Assembly (NCBI GenBank): GCA_002343545.1
Contig: DDRA01000049.1
Coordinates: 27,044 to 37,779 of the forward strand
Direction: 5' to 3'
Length of the DNA: 10,736 bases
Source: Bacteriovoracaceae bacterium UBA2428
GTDB lineage: Bacteria; Bdellovibrionota; UBA2428
Shown: positions 1-7,372 of the stretch, one piece after another
Numbering within the stretch: the first letter of the stretch is position 1
How the letters are laid out: every line of letters starts with the position of its first letter
Translations under genes and position numbers: made by a program
Notes under the pieces: model-generated
The model's database searches: none
What the model was told of the DNA's origin: nothing
Seen by the model: only the letters and a program-made list of their open reading frames with translations

Positions 1-861
1 AAAGGCGTCCGCGTCGACGGGAGCCCGGCGAAGATCTTCGAGCCCCGCGTCGACCGGCGCGTCCCCGCGCAAGCCGACGAGCTTCAGCGAAAGTTCCGCG
101 TTCGCGGCGTCGCGCACGAGCGCTTCGAGCTTCTTGCCCTTGAGCGGATCGCCCTTCTCGGCCGGCTTGAAGTCGGGATTCTCTTCGTAGCGGCGCTTGG
201 CCTCCCGCAGGACGTTCTCGAGATTGCCGAATCGCACGATGAGCTCGGCGGCGCCCTTGGGGCCGATGCCGCTTACGCCCGGGATGTTGTCGACGGGATC
301 GCCGCAGATCGCTTGCACCTGGTCGATGAGCCCCGGCTCGACGCCGAACTTCTCGATGGCTTCCTCGCGGTTCGACCATTTTTTCTTGAGCGTATCGAGG
401 CACCAGACCCGCGGACCCACGAGTTGAAGGAGGTCTTTGTCGGCCGTGACGATGACGAATTCCTGCTCCGGAAAGCGGCGGACGAGCGTGGCGAGCACGT
501 CGTCGGCCTCGAAGCCCGCGGCGTCGAGTTGCGGGAAGCCGAGGCGACGGGCGCCTTCCTTCGCATTCTCGAGCTGCAGCCCGAGATCGGGCGGCGGTTC
601 CGAGCGGTTCGCTTTGTAAGCGGGGAAAATCTCGTCGCGGAAACCTTTGCCCCGGCGATCCCACACGAGGGCGCAACGCTCGACGCCGTGCAGGTCGAGC
701 AGGGCCTGGATCATCTGCAAGAATCCGTAGGTCGCGTTCGTCGGCGTGCCGTCCGGCGCGCTCAGGGGGGCGACCGCGTAGTAAGCGCGGAAGATGTAGG
801 AAGACGCATCGACGAGATAGATGGCTCGTTGGCGGAACTCAGGGGACGGGGTCGAACTCAC
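1..861 (-). CDS. polA: DNA polymerase I, N-terminal 5'-3' exonuclease domain (3' end outside window)
   Basis: The visible 287 residues form a complete 5'-3' exonuclease (FEN-like) domain. In DNA polymerase I this domain removes RNA primers and damaged flaps in the cytoplasm. Seen: LVDASSYIFRAYYA (16-29), GKGFRDEIFPAYKANR (71-86), FEADD (117-121), TADKDLLQLV (139-148) and the helix-three-turn-helix GDPVDNIPGVSGIGPKGA (187-204). The expected metal-binding acids are present: D18, D68, E118, D120, D121, D141, D143, D188 and D191. The start is GTG at 861, with GGAG seven bases upstream. The frame stays open to base 1, just beyond where the exonuclease domain normally ends. The gene follows an unknown gene on the same strand by 45 bp, so co-transcription is likely. 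The polymerase domain is not visible, so a stand-alone 5'-3' exonuclease is the alternative. Confidence 0.85.
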   Translation of the reverse strand, partial: MSSTPSPEFRQRAIYLVDASSYIFRAYYAVAPLSAPDGTPTNATYGFLQMIQALLDLHGVERCALVWDRRGKGFRDEIFPAYKANRSEPPPDLGLQLENAKEGARRLGFPQLDAAGFEADDVLATLVRRFPEQEFVIVTADKDLLQLVGPRVWCLDTLKKKWSNREEAIEKFGVEPGLIDQVQAICGDPVDNIPGVSGIGPKGAAELIVRFGNLENVLREAKRRYEENPDFKPAEKGDPLKGKKLEALVRDAANAELSLKLVGLRGDAPVDAGLEDLRRAPVDADAF

Positions 862-906
862 GGCAAAACTCCACGCGGCTTTTCGACCGGGAGTCGGCCG
901 AAGCTC

Positions 907-2079
907 CTACTCTCCAACCCATTTCCGAACGCTGTCAAACGGGACCGCGAGCGGGGCCGAAGGCGCGCACAGCGCGACGCCCCGCGCGAGGGGGCGGAAG
1001 GCCGTCGAAGGGTCGGCGTCGAAGAAACTTTCGTCCGTGTCGAAGGGGCTCAGCTCGACGCGTTCGACGCGCAGGGCGGGGCAAAGTTTCCAGAGAAAGC
1101 GATCCGGCCGATCCTCGGTCAGCTCGCGCACCGGTCGGGTCCGGCTCAGGCGCAAAACCTCCACCTGGAGCCAGCGTCGATCGCTCCGCGTCGAGTGCGG
1201 GCGCAGCGAGACGCGCGCGAGTGGGCCGCGCAGCATCCGGACGATGCGGGCATCCGGCGCGAGCGAATCGAGGATCCAAATCGAAAAAGCCGGCAGGCCG
1301 GCGACCGAACGGGCCGACACCTCGCCCGCGTAAAGTTCCCAGTGCGAAGAGTCGCCCAGCGCTTCGGCCCATTCGGGCCCGTCTTCGCCTTCCTCCGCGC
1401 CGGGGGTCCGCGCGCGACTCGTCCAGACGACCAAATCCGTCTGGCAAAAGCCGAAGGGCGCGTTCTGCGTGAGCTGCGGGCCCGCCCCGCGCTGGGCCCG
1501 GCGAAGCCCCATGACGACCTGGTTTTCCTTGGCGAGGGTGACGCCGCGCTCGAGCGCGAGGCGCTCCGTTTCCGCGAGATAGTCCTCGCGGGGGACGATC
1601 CACGGCGGATCCGTGGAATCCGAAGCGAGGCTCTTGGGTTTGCGGCCGAACCAGGCCGGGTCCGGAATCCAGACGTCTTTGCCGAGGCGCTTCCAGGGAT
1701 CCGGCGTCGCGTCGTTCCACAGGCCGAGCGCGAGGATACGGTGGCGAATGGCGGGAGGCAGCTCGCTCAGGACGGGCCAACGGCCCTTGCCTTCGAGAAA
1801 AACCGAGACGGGGCAACGGCGGTCGCCATCGAAGAACAATGTCCCTTCGTCGATTCGCTGGGCCGACGCGGTCGGCGCCTCGGCGGCCACCGTCACGAAC
1901 GAGGCGGGGCTTTCCCGCAAAGAGGGGTCGTGGGGCGTTTGCAGCCAAGTCCACTCGATGGGCCGCGCCCGGGGCGCCGGCGCGCTCGCGAAGGCCTCGC
2001 GCAGGATCTTCGCCGCCGCGACGGTGCGGCCGACGAGCGTCACGCGACGAGGGGCCAGAGCTTGCCGAACTTCGACCAT
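907..2079 (-). CDS. Hypothetical protein, 390 aa, upstream of polA
   Basis: I do not recognise this protein. It has no signal peptide, no clear membrane segment and no catalytic motif that I can name, so it is probably cytoplasmic. It is rich in Trp, Arg and Pro. The N-terminus (about 12-30, RRVTLVGRTVAAAKILREAF) reads like a beta strand followed by an alpha helix. A hydrophobic stretch at 262-285 (LPAFSIWILDSLAPDARIV) and a segment at 302-345 with alternating basic and hydrophobic residues suggest a folded globular protein. The ATG at 2079 is the first possible start, because an in-frame TAA lies just upstream. A GGAG lies only one base before it, which is unusually close; an in-frame GTG at 2043 has no Shine-Dalgarno. 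It precedes the polA-like gene by 45 bp on the same strand. I prefer this frame to the overlapping antisense frames because its composition is protein-like. Confidence 0.65.
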   Translation of the reverse strand: MVEVRQALAPRRVTLVGRTVAAAKILREAFASAPAPRARPIEWTWLQTPHDPSLRESPASFVTVAAEAPTASAQRIDEGTLFFDGDRRCPVSVFLEGKGRWPVLSELPPAIRHRILALGLWNDATPDPWKRLGKDVWIPDPAWFGRKPKSLASDSTDPPWIVPREDYLAETERLALERGVTLAKENQVVMGLRRAQRGAGPQLTQNAPFGFCQTDLVVWTSRARTPGAEEGEDGPEWAEALGDSSHWELYAGEVSARSVAGLPAFSIWILDSLAPDARIVRMLRGPLARVSLRPHSTRSDRRWLQVEVLRLSRTRPVRELTEDRPDRFLWKLCPALRVERVELSPFDTDESFFDADPSTAFRPLARGVALCAPSAPLAVPFDSVRKWVGE

Positions 2080-2091
2080 GCTCCGAATTTA

Positions 2092-2128
2092 GCCCGCTTT
2101 TGGCGCGAAGGCCGCTAGCGCCCGCTTT
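2092..2128. repeat. 9-bp direct repeat in the divergent intergenic region
   Basis: The 156-bp region between the divergent starts at 2079 and 2236 carries GCCCGCTTT twice, at 2092-2100 and 2120-2128. The copies are 28 bp apart, and CGCTAGCG (2113-2120) lies between them. They lie just upstream of the 390-aa gene and could be a regulator binding site. No matching pair of -35 and -10 boxes was found in the region. The function is unknown. Confidence 0.25.
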
Positions 2129-2235
2129 CAAAATTGCGCTCGGAGCGGCTCCCTGTTATGCCGAGTGTCAATTCGCGGCGCGCTTCCTCTCGGACAATTC
2201 TTCGCGTTCTGTGTCGTGAACCATGAATAGCCGCC

Positions 2236-3111
2236 ATGATTTTCGACGACAAGAAATCCCGTGCCCCTTACTCACCGAAGGCCATGATCGTCCCCTCGGA
2301 TTATCGCGCTTGGCTGAAATCGATCTTCGACCAAAGGGCTCGGGAGAACCCCCGTTACTCTTTGCGGGCGTTCGCGCGCGACGCCGGCATCACGCCTTCC
2401 CGTTTGAGCCAGATCTTGCGCGGCCGCCAGGGGTTGTCGCCGGCGAAGGCCGACGTCATCGCGAAGGGCCTCGGACTCGGGAAAGCGGAAACGGAGCATT
2501 TCCGTCTTTTGGTCACGGCCAAGGACTCTCGCTCGCGCTTGGCGCGCCGCCGGGCCGAAGAAGCGCTGGCGAACGCCGGATCCCCGCCGGATTCCTTCAC
2601 GACGCTGAAGGACGAACAATTCCAGCTCATCGCCGATTGGCATCACCTCGCGATCCTCGAGGTCCTCACGCTCGCCTCGCCTCCCGGCGATACCGCCGGA
2701 ATCGCGCGTAAGCTCGGGCTCGACGAAGCGCGAACGCAGGAAGCGCTCGATCGACTGAGCCGCTTGGGCTTCGTCAAGCTCAAGTCCGGGCGCTGGGTCG
2801 CCGTGCCGGCCCGTCTCCGGACGCCTTCGAACACGCCTTCCGAGGCCATCCGACGCTTCCACGGCCAGATCCTCGACAAGGCGAAGGCGGCCATCGAAGG
2901 GCAGAGCCTCGAAGAACGCGAGTTCTCGACGCTCATCTTTCGCGTGGACTCCCGCCAGATGGAGACGCTCAAATCCGAGCTCGGCGCCCTCCGGCGCCGT
3001 TTCCGCGACGAAGCGATCGCGTCGTCCGCCAACGCCAAGCACCGCCCCGATCAGGTTTACGCCTTTTCGTTTCAGCTTTTCCGGCTCAGCGCCAAAGGAA
3101 ATCCCCTATGA
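2236..3111 (+). CDS. TIGR02147 family regulator (N-terminal HTH, DUF4423)
   Basis: This is a probable DNA-binding transcription regulator of the TIGR02147 family, which is expanded in Bdellovibrio-like bacteria and Fibrobacter. Seen: DYRAWLKSIFDQRARENP (22-39), the family's opening motif. An XRE-like helix-turn-helix follows (SLRAFARDAGITPSRLSQI, 42-60), then GRQGLSPAKADVIAKGLGL (63-81). The DUF4423 region runs from about 127 to the end. It contains a second winged-helix-like part (LDEARTQEALDRLSRLGFV, 162-180) and ends in the typical VYAFSFQLFRLS. No family member that I know of has a defined ligand. No good Shine-Dalgarno precedes ATG 2236; ATG 2284 (MIVPSDYRAWL) is an equally plausible start by comparison with the family. 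The stop overlaps the start of the next gene by 4 bp (ATGA), so the two are translationally coupled. It probably controls its own operon or that secreted protein, which is inference. Confidence 0.88.
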   Translation: MIFDDKKSRAPYSPKAMIVPSDYRAWLKSIFDQRARENPRYSLRAFARDAGITPSRLSQILRGRQGLSPAKADVIAKGLGLGKAETEHFRLLVTAKDSRSRLARRRAEEALANAGSPPDSFTTLKDEQFQLIADWHHLAILEVLTLASPPGDTAGIARKLGLDEARTQEALDRLSRLGFVKLKSGRWVAVPARLRTPSNTPSEAIRRFHGQILDKAKAAIEGQSLEEREFSTLIFRVDSRQMETLKSELGALRRRFRDEAIASSANAKHRPDQVYAFSFQLFRLSAKGNPL

Positions 3112-4337
3112 CTTCGTTAAGATCGCTCCCGATCCTGATCGCTTTTCTCGCGCTTTCGCCGCGACCCGCCCGGGCCGAACACGAAGTCCTGAACGGCGGG
3201 CAGATCCTGAGAATCTCCGATTCGGAGGAATATTACCTCGCCGACCTGAGGTTCCGACCGATCGATTCCCATCGCGTCACCTTCGACGCCGACCTCGTCG
3301 CCAAGCTCCGCTCGCTGCGCGACTTGCTGGAGAAGTCGCTCGCGTTGCGTCTGGTCTCTCGCCACGGGGTCGATCTTTTCGAGGACGAAATCTTCGGCGA
3401 GCTCGTGGACTACCGTTTCGTGTCCGAGTTTCCGAAGGGTTGCGCTTTCACCGAAAGCGCCCGCTTCTCGGCGGACCCGCGCGTCCGCGACCTTTCGAAC
3501 GTCGGATGCACCCAGGGCAGTATTACCTACTTGCAGCCCTCCGCTTTCCGCCGCCTCGACTTGGACCAGAAGGCGCTCCTCATCATCCACGAACGGCTCC
3601 ACGCCTACGCTCCCCTCGAAGCGATCGAAGTGAAGGCGGAGTTCACGCTCGCGCTCGCCTACTTTGATCTCGTTTTCTTTCCGGGCTTCTACGAGGTTCC
3701 CCGCCGGGCCCTCGCCCGCGGCAACGTGCCGGACGAGCGCTATTGCCGACTGAACTTCATCGAGGATCACCCTTTTCGCGTCCTGAACGAGATGTCCCGG
3801 CGGGTGCGACAGCTGAACGGGACGCGGGTCGCCCGCTCGCGCGGCACCGACCTGCGCGTGACGCGGAGCGGAGCTCTCCTCATCACGACGGGCGTGGCCG
3901 CCGGGTCGGAACCCGAATGGACGTTCAAGGGGGATGCGCAGCCGCTGTGTCTCGGCGCTCGCATCGTCGTGGATCAATCCGGGGCTCCGGCCTCGGAACG
4001 CTGGACGCACACGATCGAAAGCGATGACTTGCGACTGGTCGCGACCCAGATCTTCGCCCGCTCGCCTTTGCGCATCAAGGGTCGCGACGCCTTGGTCGGC
4101 GCCTGGGACTTCCACTTCGCGTCGACGCAAGCCGCCGCGCTCGAGTTCGAGCACCTCGATTTTTGGCGCGAGCATTCCTTGCGCCTCGCGGAGGGGGTCG
4201 AGTCCGTGAAATTCGTCGGCGTCGACGCCGAGCACGTCCCGGTCGAACGGCGTCTCGTGACGGCATCCTCCTTCGGGGGCGCTTCGGAGCTGCGGGCGTC
4301 CGAAGGGACCTCGGCGCTCGTCTTTCCGTTTTTCTAG
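3108..4337 (+). CDS. Exported protein with HExxH zincin-like motif, function unknown
   Basis: The 409-residue protein begins with a signal peptide: basic MTSLRS, then the hydrophobic LPILIAFLALS, then ARA before a likely cleavage at about residue 23. It is therefore expected in the periplasm or outside the cell. Residues 157-165 read ALLIIHERLH, an HExxH motif in a hydrophobic helix, as in zinc metallopeptidases. Glutamates at 171, 174 and 178 (EAIEVKAEF) could supply a third metal ligand in gluzincin fashion. Cysteines at about 112, 134, 213 and 281 could form disulfides. The C-terminal half (about 240-409) is beta-rich and unrecognised. No known peptidase family was identified, so proteolytic activity is inference; the motif may only mark a zincin-like fold. 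It starts inside the stop region of the TIGR02147 gene (ATGA), with AAAGGA upstream. It ends tail-to-tail with rsmJ. Confidence 0.8.
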   Translation: MTSLRSLPILIAFLALSPRPARAEHEVLNGGQILRISDSEEYYLADLRFRPIDSHRVTFDADLVAKLRSLRDLLEKSLALRLVSRHGVDLFEDEIFGELVDYRFVSEFPKGCAFTESARFSADPRVRDLSNVGCTQGSITYLQPSAFRRLDLDQKALLIIHERLHAYAPLEAIEVKAEFTLALAYFDLVFFPGFYEVPRRALARGNVPDERYCRLNFIEDHPFRVLNEMSRRVRQLNGTRVARSRGTDLRVTRSGALLITTGVAAGSEPEWTFKGDAQPLCLGARIVVDQSGAPASERWTHTIESDDLRLVATQIFARSPLRIKGRDALVGAWDFHFASTQAAALEFEHLDFWREHSLRLAEGVESVKFVGVDAEHVPVERRLVTASSFGGASELRASEGTSALVFPFF

Positions 4338-5176
4338 GGTCGGCTTCGCGCGGCGTAGATGTCCCAGCGGGTGCTGCGGCCGAGTTTGGCTTGCGGCGCC
4401 CTTCCCTCCACGACGAGCGTCTCGGCGTGGAGCGGACGCTTCAGCAGAACTTTTTTGGTGGCGAAGCTCATCGCGCGCGCGACGAGATCGTTCTCTTCGC
4501 CGACGGGCGCGTTCCCCACGACTCCCTTCACGACGCGCAGCTCTTTCGTGCCGAGCGCGGCTTTCTTCCGATCGGGGTACATCGGGTCGAGGTAGATGAT
4601 CTCGGGGCGTCGGGCGACGTCGAGACTCGCGTCGAAGTGCGAGCGGACGTCGCCGAAGCGGAGCTCCCATTTCAGGGGCGGCGCGGCGGCATCCGCGCGG
4701 TAGGCGGCGAGCGCACGGTCCACCAAAAAAAAGAGGAGCGGGTTACGCTCGAAGCTGACGACCTCGCAACCCCAGCTGGCCATGAGGAAGGAATCTTCGC
4801 CGAGCCCCAGGGTGCCGTCCCAAACGCGCGGCGCTTGTTTGGCGAGCGCCGGGCCTTGGCCTTGGAGCAGGTCACGCAGGGGTTCGTGCATGACGGGACT
4901 ACGCTCGCGGCGAACGGCCAGCGGGCCCTTTCGAAAGTCGATGCGCAGCGGTTTCCACCCGCTCCCGTCCAGGACCTCGAGCTCCCAGCCGCCGTCCGTT
5001 TTGCGGAGGCGGAAACCTTCCTCGGGTTCGGCCGTTTCGGCGCGGAACTCGAACGAAGCTTCCCAAACCGCGCGGGGCAAGCGCGCCTCGAGTTCGGCGC
5101 GGAGGTCGGCGTCGGCGTAAAGCAATGGCAGCTCGCTCACTCGTCTCAGGCTAAGGCTTCGCGCCCGGGCTGGCAA
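4334..5176 (-). CDS. rsmJ: 16S rRNA (guanine-N2) methyltransferase RsmJ
   Basis: RsmJ transfers a methyl group from S-adenosylmethionine to N2 of G1516 (E. coli numbering) of 16S rRNA in the small ribosomal subunit. Seen, numbered from the TTG start (280 aa): the SAM-binding segment VWDGTLGLGEDSFLMASWG (118-136), followed by SFERNPLLFFLVD (141-153). The family hallmark IIYLDPMYPDRKKAALGTKE (193-212) comes next, with LRVVKGVVG after it. KKVLLKRPLHAETL (241-254) and WDIYAA near the C-terminus match the E. coli protein segment by segment. Start choice: AGAGGAG at 5184-5190 lies seven bases before TTG 5176, a near-perfect Shine-Dalgarno. ATG 5215 lacks one. GTG 5140 matches the usual N-terminal length but has only weak SD-like bases. 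The gene diverges from recQ and converges on the HExxH gene with a 4-bp overlap. Confidence 0.93.
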   Translation of the reverse strand: MPARARSLSLRRVSELPLLYADADLRAELEARLPRAVWEASFEFRAETAEPEEGFRLRKTDGGWELEVLDGSGWKPLRIDFRKGPLAVRRERSPVMHEPLRDLLQGQGPALAKQAPRVWDGTLGLGEDSFLMASWGCEVVSFERNPLLFFLVDRALAAYRADAAAPPLKWELRFGDVRSHFDASLDVARRPEIIYLDPMYPDRKKAALGTKELRVVKGVVGNAPVGEENDLVARAMSFATKKVLLKRPLHAETLVVEGRAPQAKLGRSTRWDIYAARSRP

Positions 5177-5183
5177 CGCGAAG

Positions 5184-5190
5184 CTCCTCT
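5184..5190 (-). promoter_or_regulatory. Shine-Dalgarno that sets the rsmJ start
   Basis: The minus strand reads AGAGGAG, followed by seven bases and TTG at 5176-5174. This favours the TTG start over the upstream ATG (5215) and the downstream GTG (5140). Confidence 0.6.
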
Positions 5191-5252
5191 GTTTTCGGAC
5201 GTTTGCAAGTGGCATGATTCTTCCAGGGTTTTGTCCTAGGATGACTTCTTCG

Positions 5253-7301
5253 ATGCCGAACCTGAACGCTTCCGCGACCGTCTCCCGCCCGCTTCGGGGC
5301 CTCCTTAAGGAGCGCTTCGGTTTCGAGGCTTTCCGTCCTTACCAGGAAGAGGTTTGCGAAGCCGTCTACGGCGGTCAAAGCGCCCTGCTCGTCATGCCGA
5401 CGGGCGCCGGCAAGTCCCTTTGCTACCAGGTGCCGGGTCTCGCGCGGGGCGGCACGACGCTCGTCGTGAGTCCGCTCGTCGCGCTCATGGAAGACCAGGT
5501 GCAGAAACTGAAGGCCCTCGGCTTCCGCGCCGAGCGCATCCACTCCGGGCGGGAACGCGCGGAATCGCGGGCCGTTTGCGAGGCTTACTTGGCGGGCGCG
5601 CTCGACTACCTTTTTATCGCGCCCGAACGTCTGGCCGTGCCGGGCTTCCCCGAGATGCTCGCCAAACGCCGTCTCGCGCTCATCGCCATCGACGAAGCCC
5701 ATTGCATCTCGCAGTGGGGCCACGACTTTCGTCCGGAATATCGCATGCTCGGCGCGCGCCTTCCCACCTTGCGCCAGGGCGAAGCGGAGTCGCCTTGTCC
5801 GATCTTGGCGCTCACCGCGACGGCGACGCCCACCGTGCAGCGGGACATTCTGAGCCAGCTTCAACTCGACGCCGGCAAGTGCTTCATCCACGGCTTTCGG
5901 CGCACGAACATCGGCGTCTCCGTGCTGGAGCTCGCGACGGCGGAGCGTCTGGATCGCGTCCGGAACCTGCTCGCTTCGAAGGAGCGCCGACCGGCAATCG
6001 TCTACGCGTCGACCCGCAAGAACGCGGAGCTCATCGCGGAAGGACTCAAGGGCGATTACCGCGTGGGCTTCTACCACGGCGGCATGGGCAAGGAAGAACG
6101 CGAGCGCACGCAGCTGGCCTTCCTCGAAGACCGGACGGAAGTCATGGTCGCGACGCTCGCCTTCGGAATGGGGATCGACAAACCCGACGTGCGCACGGTC
6201 GTCCACGCGGCCTTGCCCTCCAGCCTCGAAAGCTACTACCAAGAAATCGGCCGCGCGGGTCGCGACGGGCTCGATTCGAAAGCTTACCTCATGTGGTCCT
6301 TCGCGGATCGCAAGATGCAGGAGTTCCTCCACGAGAAGAACTATCCGGCCCTCGAAGAGCTCGACAAGGTTTTCGCGGTCGTCGCCCAAGGCGATCGTTC
6401 GCGGGAGGGTCTCGCCGAGGAACTCAAGCTCGACGGCGATCTCGTCGACGCGGCCATCCAGAAACTCTGGATCCACGGCGGTCTGAAGGTCGAGCCGGAC
6501 GATACCCTGCGCGCGACCAAGGTGGATTGGCGTCCGAGTTACGCGCGTCAATCGCGCCACCGTCTCGATCAGATCCAGCGCATGGTGTCTTTCGCCGAAG
6601 GCACGCGTTGCCGCATGCTCGCGCTGATCCAGCACTTCGGCGACGAACAGGATTCCGGGCGCGGCTGCGGCCACTGCGACATCTGCGCGCCGGACGAGAG
6701 CGCCTTCCGCGCCCCCGACGAAGCCGAGATGGCGATGTTGAAGGGACTCGTGTTGGCTTTGCGCGCGCGCGAAGGGCAGTCCCTCGGCCGGATCCACCGC
6801 GAGGCCGCGGGCAAACTCGATCGCTCCCGCTTCGAGACTTGCATCCAAGCGCTTTCGAAGTCCGGACTCGTGCGCGTCCTCGATCGCAGCTTCGAGAAAG
6901 ACGGCGAGACGATCCGCTACCGTTCGGTCGAGGTCGACGACTTTGATGACGACGACGCGCGCTGGGGAAGCTTGCGGGTCCCCGCCGAAGCCCCCAAGGC
7001 TCCGCGGGCCACGACGAAGCGCAAAGCGGCCGCGGCCCGTTCCGCGCCCAACGCGACGAGCTTCGGCGACGAGATCGACGAGGCGACGAAGGGACGCATC
7101 GAACGCCTCAAGGCCTGGCGCCTCGAGGAAGCCCGCCGGCGCAAAGCACCCGCCTTTACGATCCTTTCCGACAAGACCCTGATGGCGGTCGCCGCTTCGG
7201 GCGCTTCGAGCGCCGAGCAGCTGCAAGCCGTGCACGGGATGGGACCGAAGCTCGTCGAGAAACACGGCGAATCGATTCTGCGCCTTCTTGCGTCGCGCTG
7301 A
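5253..7301 (+). CDS. recQ: ATP-dependent DNA helicase RecQ
   Basis: RecQ is a 3'-5' DNA helicase that acts in recombination and repair of stalled forks. Seen, numbered from ATG 5253 (682 aa): the Q-motif region FGFEAFRPYQEEV (22-34), Walker A MPTGAGKSLCYQ (48-59), the DEAH box plus aromatic loop IDEAHCISQWGHDFRP (146-161), TATATPT (188-194), and motif VI QEIGRAGRDG (330-339). The zinc site is C453, C472, C475 and C478 (CRML...CGHCDIC). A winged-helix-like part covers about 490-560, then an acidic and basic linker. A C-terminal HRDC domain (about 615-682) contains LKAWRLEEAR and LSDKTLMAVA. An extra segment of about 60 residues sits between motif VI and the zinc site. Start choice: ATG 5214 and ATG 5241 are in frame; 5214 lacks a Shine-Dalgarno and 5241 has AGG directly against it. 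5253 (AGGA 11 bases upstream) gives the usual N-terminal length. Confidence 0.95.
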   Translation: MPNLNASATVSRPLRGLLKERFGFEAFRPYQEEVCEAVYGGQSALLVMPTGAGKSLCYQVPGLARGGTTLVVSPLVALMEDQVQKLKALGFRAERIHSGRERAESRAVCEAYLAGALDYLFIAPERLAVPGFPEMLAKRRLALIAIDEAHCISQWGHDFRPEYRMLGARLPTLRQGEAESPCPILALTATATPTVQRDILSQLQLDAGKCFIHGFRRTNIGVSVLELATAERLDRVRNLLASKERRPAIVYASTRKNAELIAEGLKGDYRVGFYHGGMGKEERERTQLAFLEDRTEVMVATLAFGMGIDKPDVRTVVHAALPSSLESYYQEIGRAGRDGLDSKAYLMWSFADRKMQEFLHEKNYPALEELDKVFAVVAQGDRSREGLAEELKLDGDLVDAAIQKLWIHGGLKVEPDDTLRATKVDWRPSYARQSRHRLDQIQRMVSFAEGTRCRMLALIQHFGDEQDSGRGCGHCDICAPDESAFRAPDEAEMAMLKGLVLALRAREGQSLGRIHREAAGKLDRSRFETCIQALSKSGLVRVLDRSFEKDGETIRYRSVEVDDFDDDDARWGSLRVPAEAPKAPRATTKRKAAAARSAPNATSFGDEIDEATKGRIERLKAWRLEEARRRKAPAFTILSDKTLMAVAASGASSAEQLQAVHGMGPKLVEKHGESILRLLASR

Positions 7302-7324
7302 GCCGGACATATCGAGCCCAAGGG

Positions 7325-7353
7325 TTGCGGGAGACCCTTACCTGCACTAGACG
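7325..7353 (+). promoter_or_regulatory. Weak candidate promoter for the propeller gene
   Basis: TTGCGG (7325-7330) and TAGACG (7348-7353) are separated by exactly 17 bp. Each matches the sigma-70 consensus at only three of six positions. If used, transcription would start near 7360, inside the Fur-box-like site. Very tentative. Confidence 0.2.
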
Positions 7354-7357
7354 AATT

Positions 7358-7372
7358 TGAGAATCGTTATCA
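7358..7372 (+). promoter_or_regulatory. Fur-box-like operator upstream of the propeller gene
   Basis: The 15 bases TGAGAATCGTTATCA match the 7-1-7 Fur consensus TGATAATnATTATCA at 12 of 14 defined positions, and the halves are partly palindromic. The site stands out as AT-rich in GC-rich surroundings. It touches the Shine-Dalgarno AAAGGAG (7372-7378), so a bound repressor would block transcription start or early elongation. Iron regulation is inferred from the match only. Confidence 0.45.

Noticed and set aside
313..2118. 601-codon plus-strand open frame opposite the polA and 390-aa genes
   Set aside because: It is antisense to the polA exonuclease motifs and to a protein-like frame, and is rich in Arg, Gly and Ala without motifs. 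GC-rich third positions keep antisense frames free of stops.
2166..2171. Perfect TTGACA on the minus strand as a -35 box for the 390-aa gene
   Set aside because: No -10-like hexamer lies 15-19 bases downstream on that strand; the segment there is GC-rich.
3117..4670. 517-codon minus-strand open frame across the HExxH gene and rsmJ
   Set aside because: It overlaps rsmJ in another frame and is antisense to a gene with a signal peptide; its composition is rich in Arg, Glu and Ala without motifs.
5211..5225. TGGCATGATTCTTCC as a sigma-54 promoter before recQ
   Set aside because: It has a GG element, but the GC that should follow at the fixed distance is missing.
5151..7310. 719-codon minus-strand open frame across recQ
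   Set aside because: It lies wholly antisense to a fully recognisable recQ and extends into the rsmJ start region. It is a codon-bias shadow.
7320..7339. Hairpin AAGGGT-N8-ACCCTT after recQ as a terminator
   Set aside because: The stem has only six base pairs, the loop has eight bases, and no T-run follows. It also overlaps the candidate -35 of the next gene.
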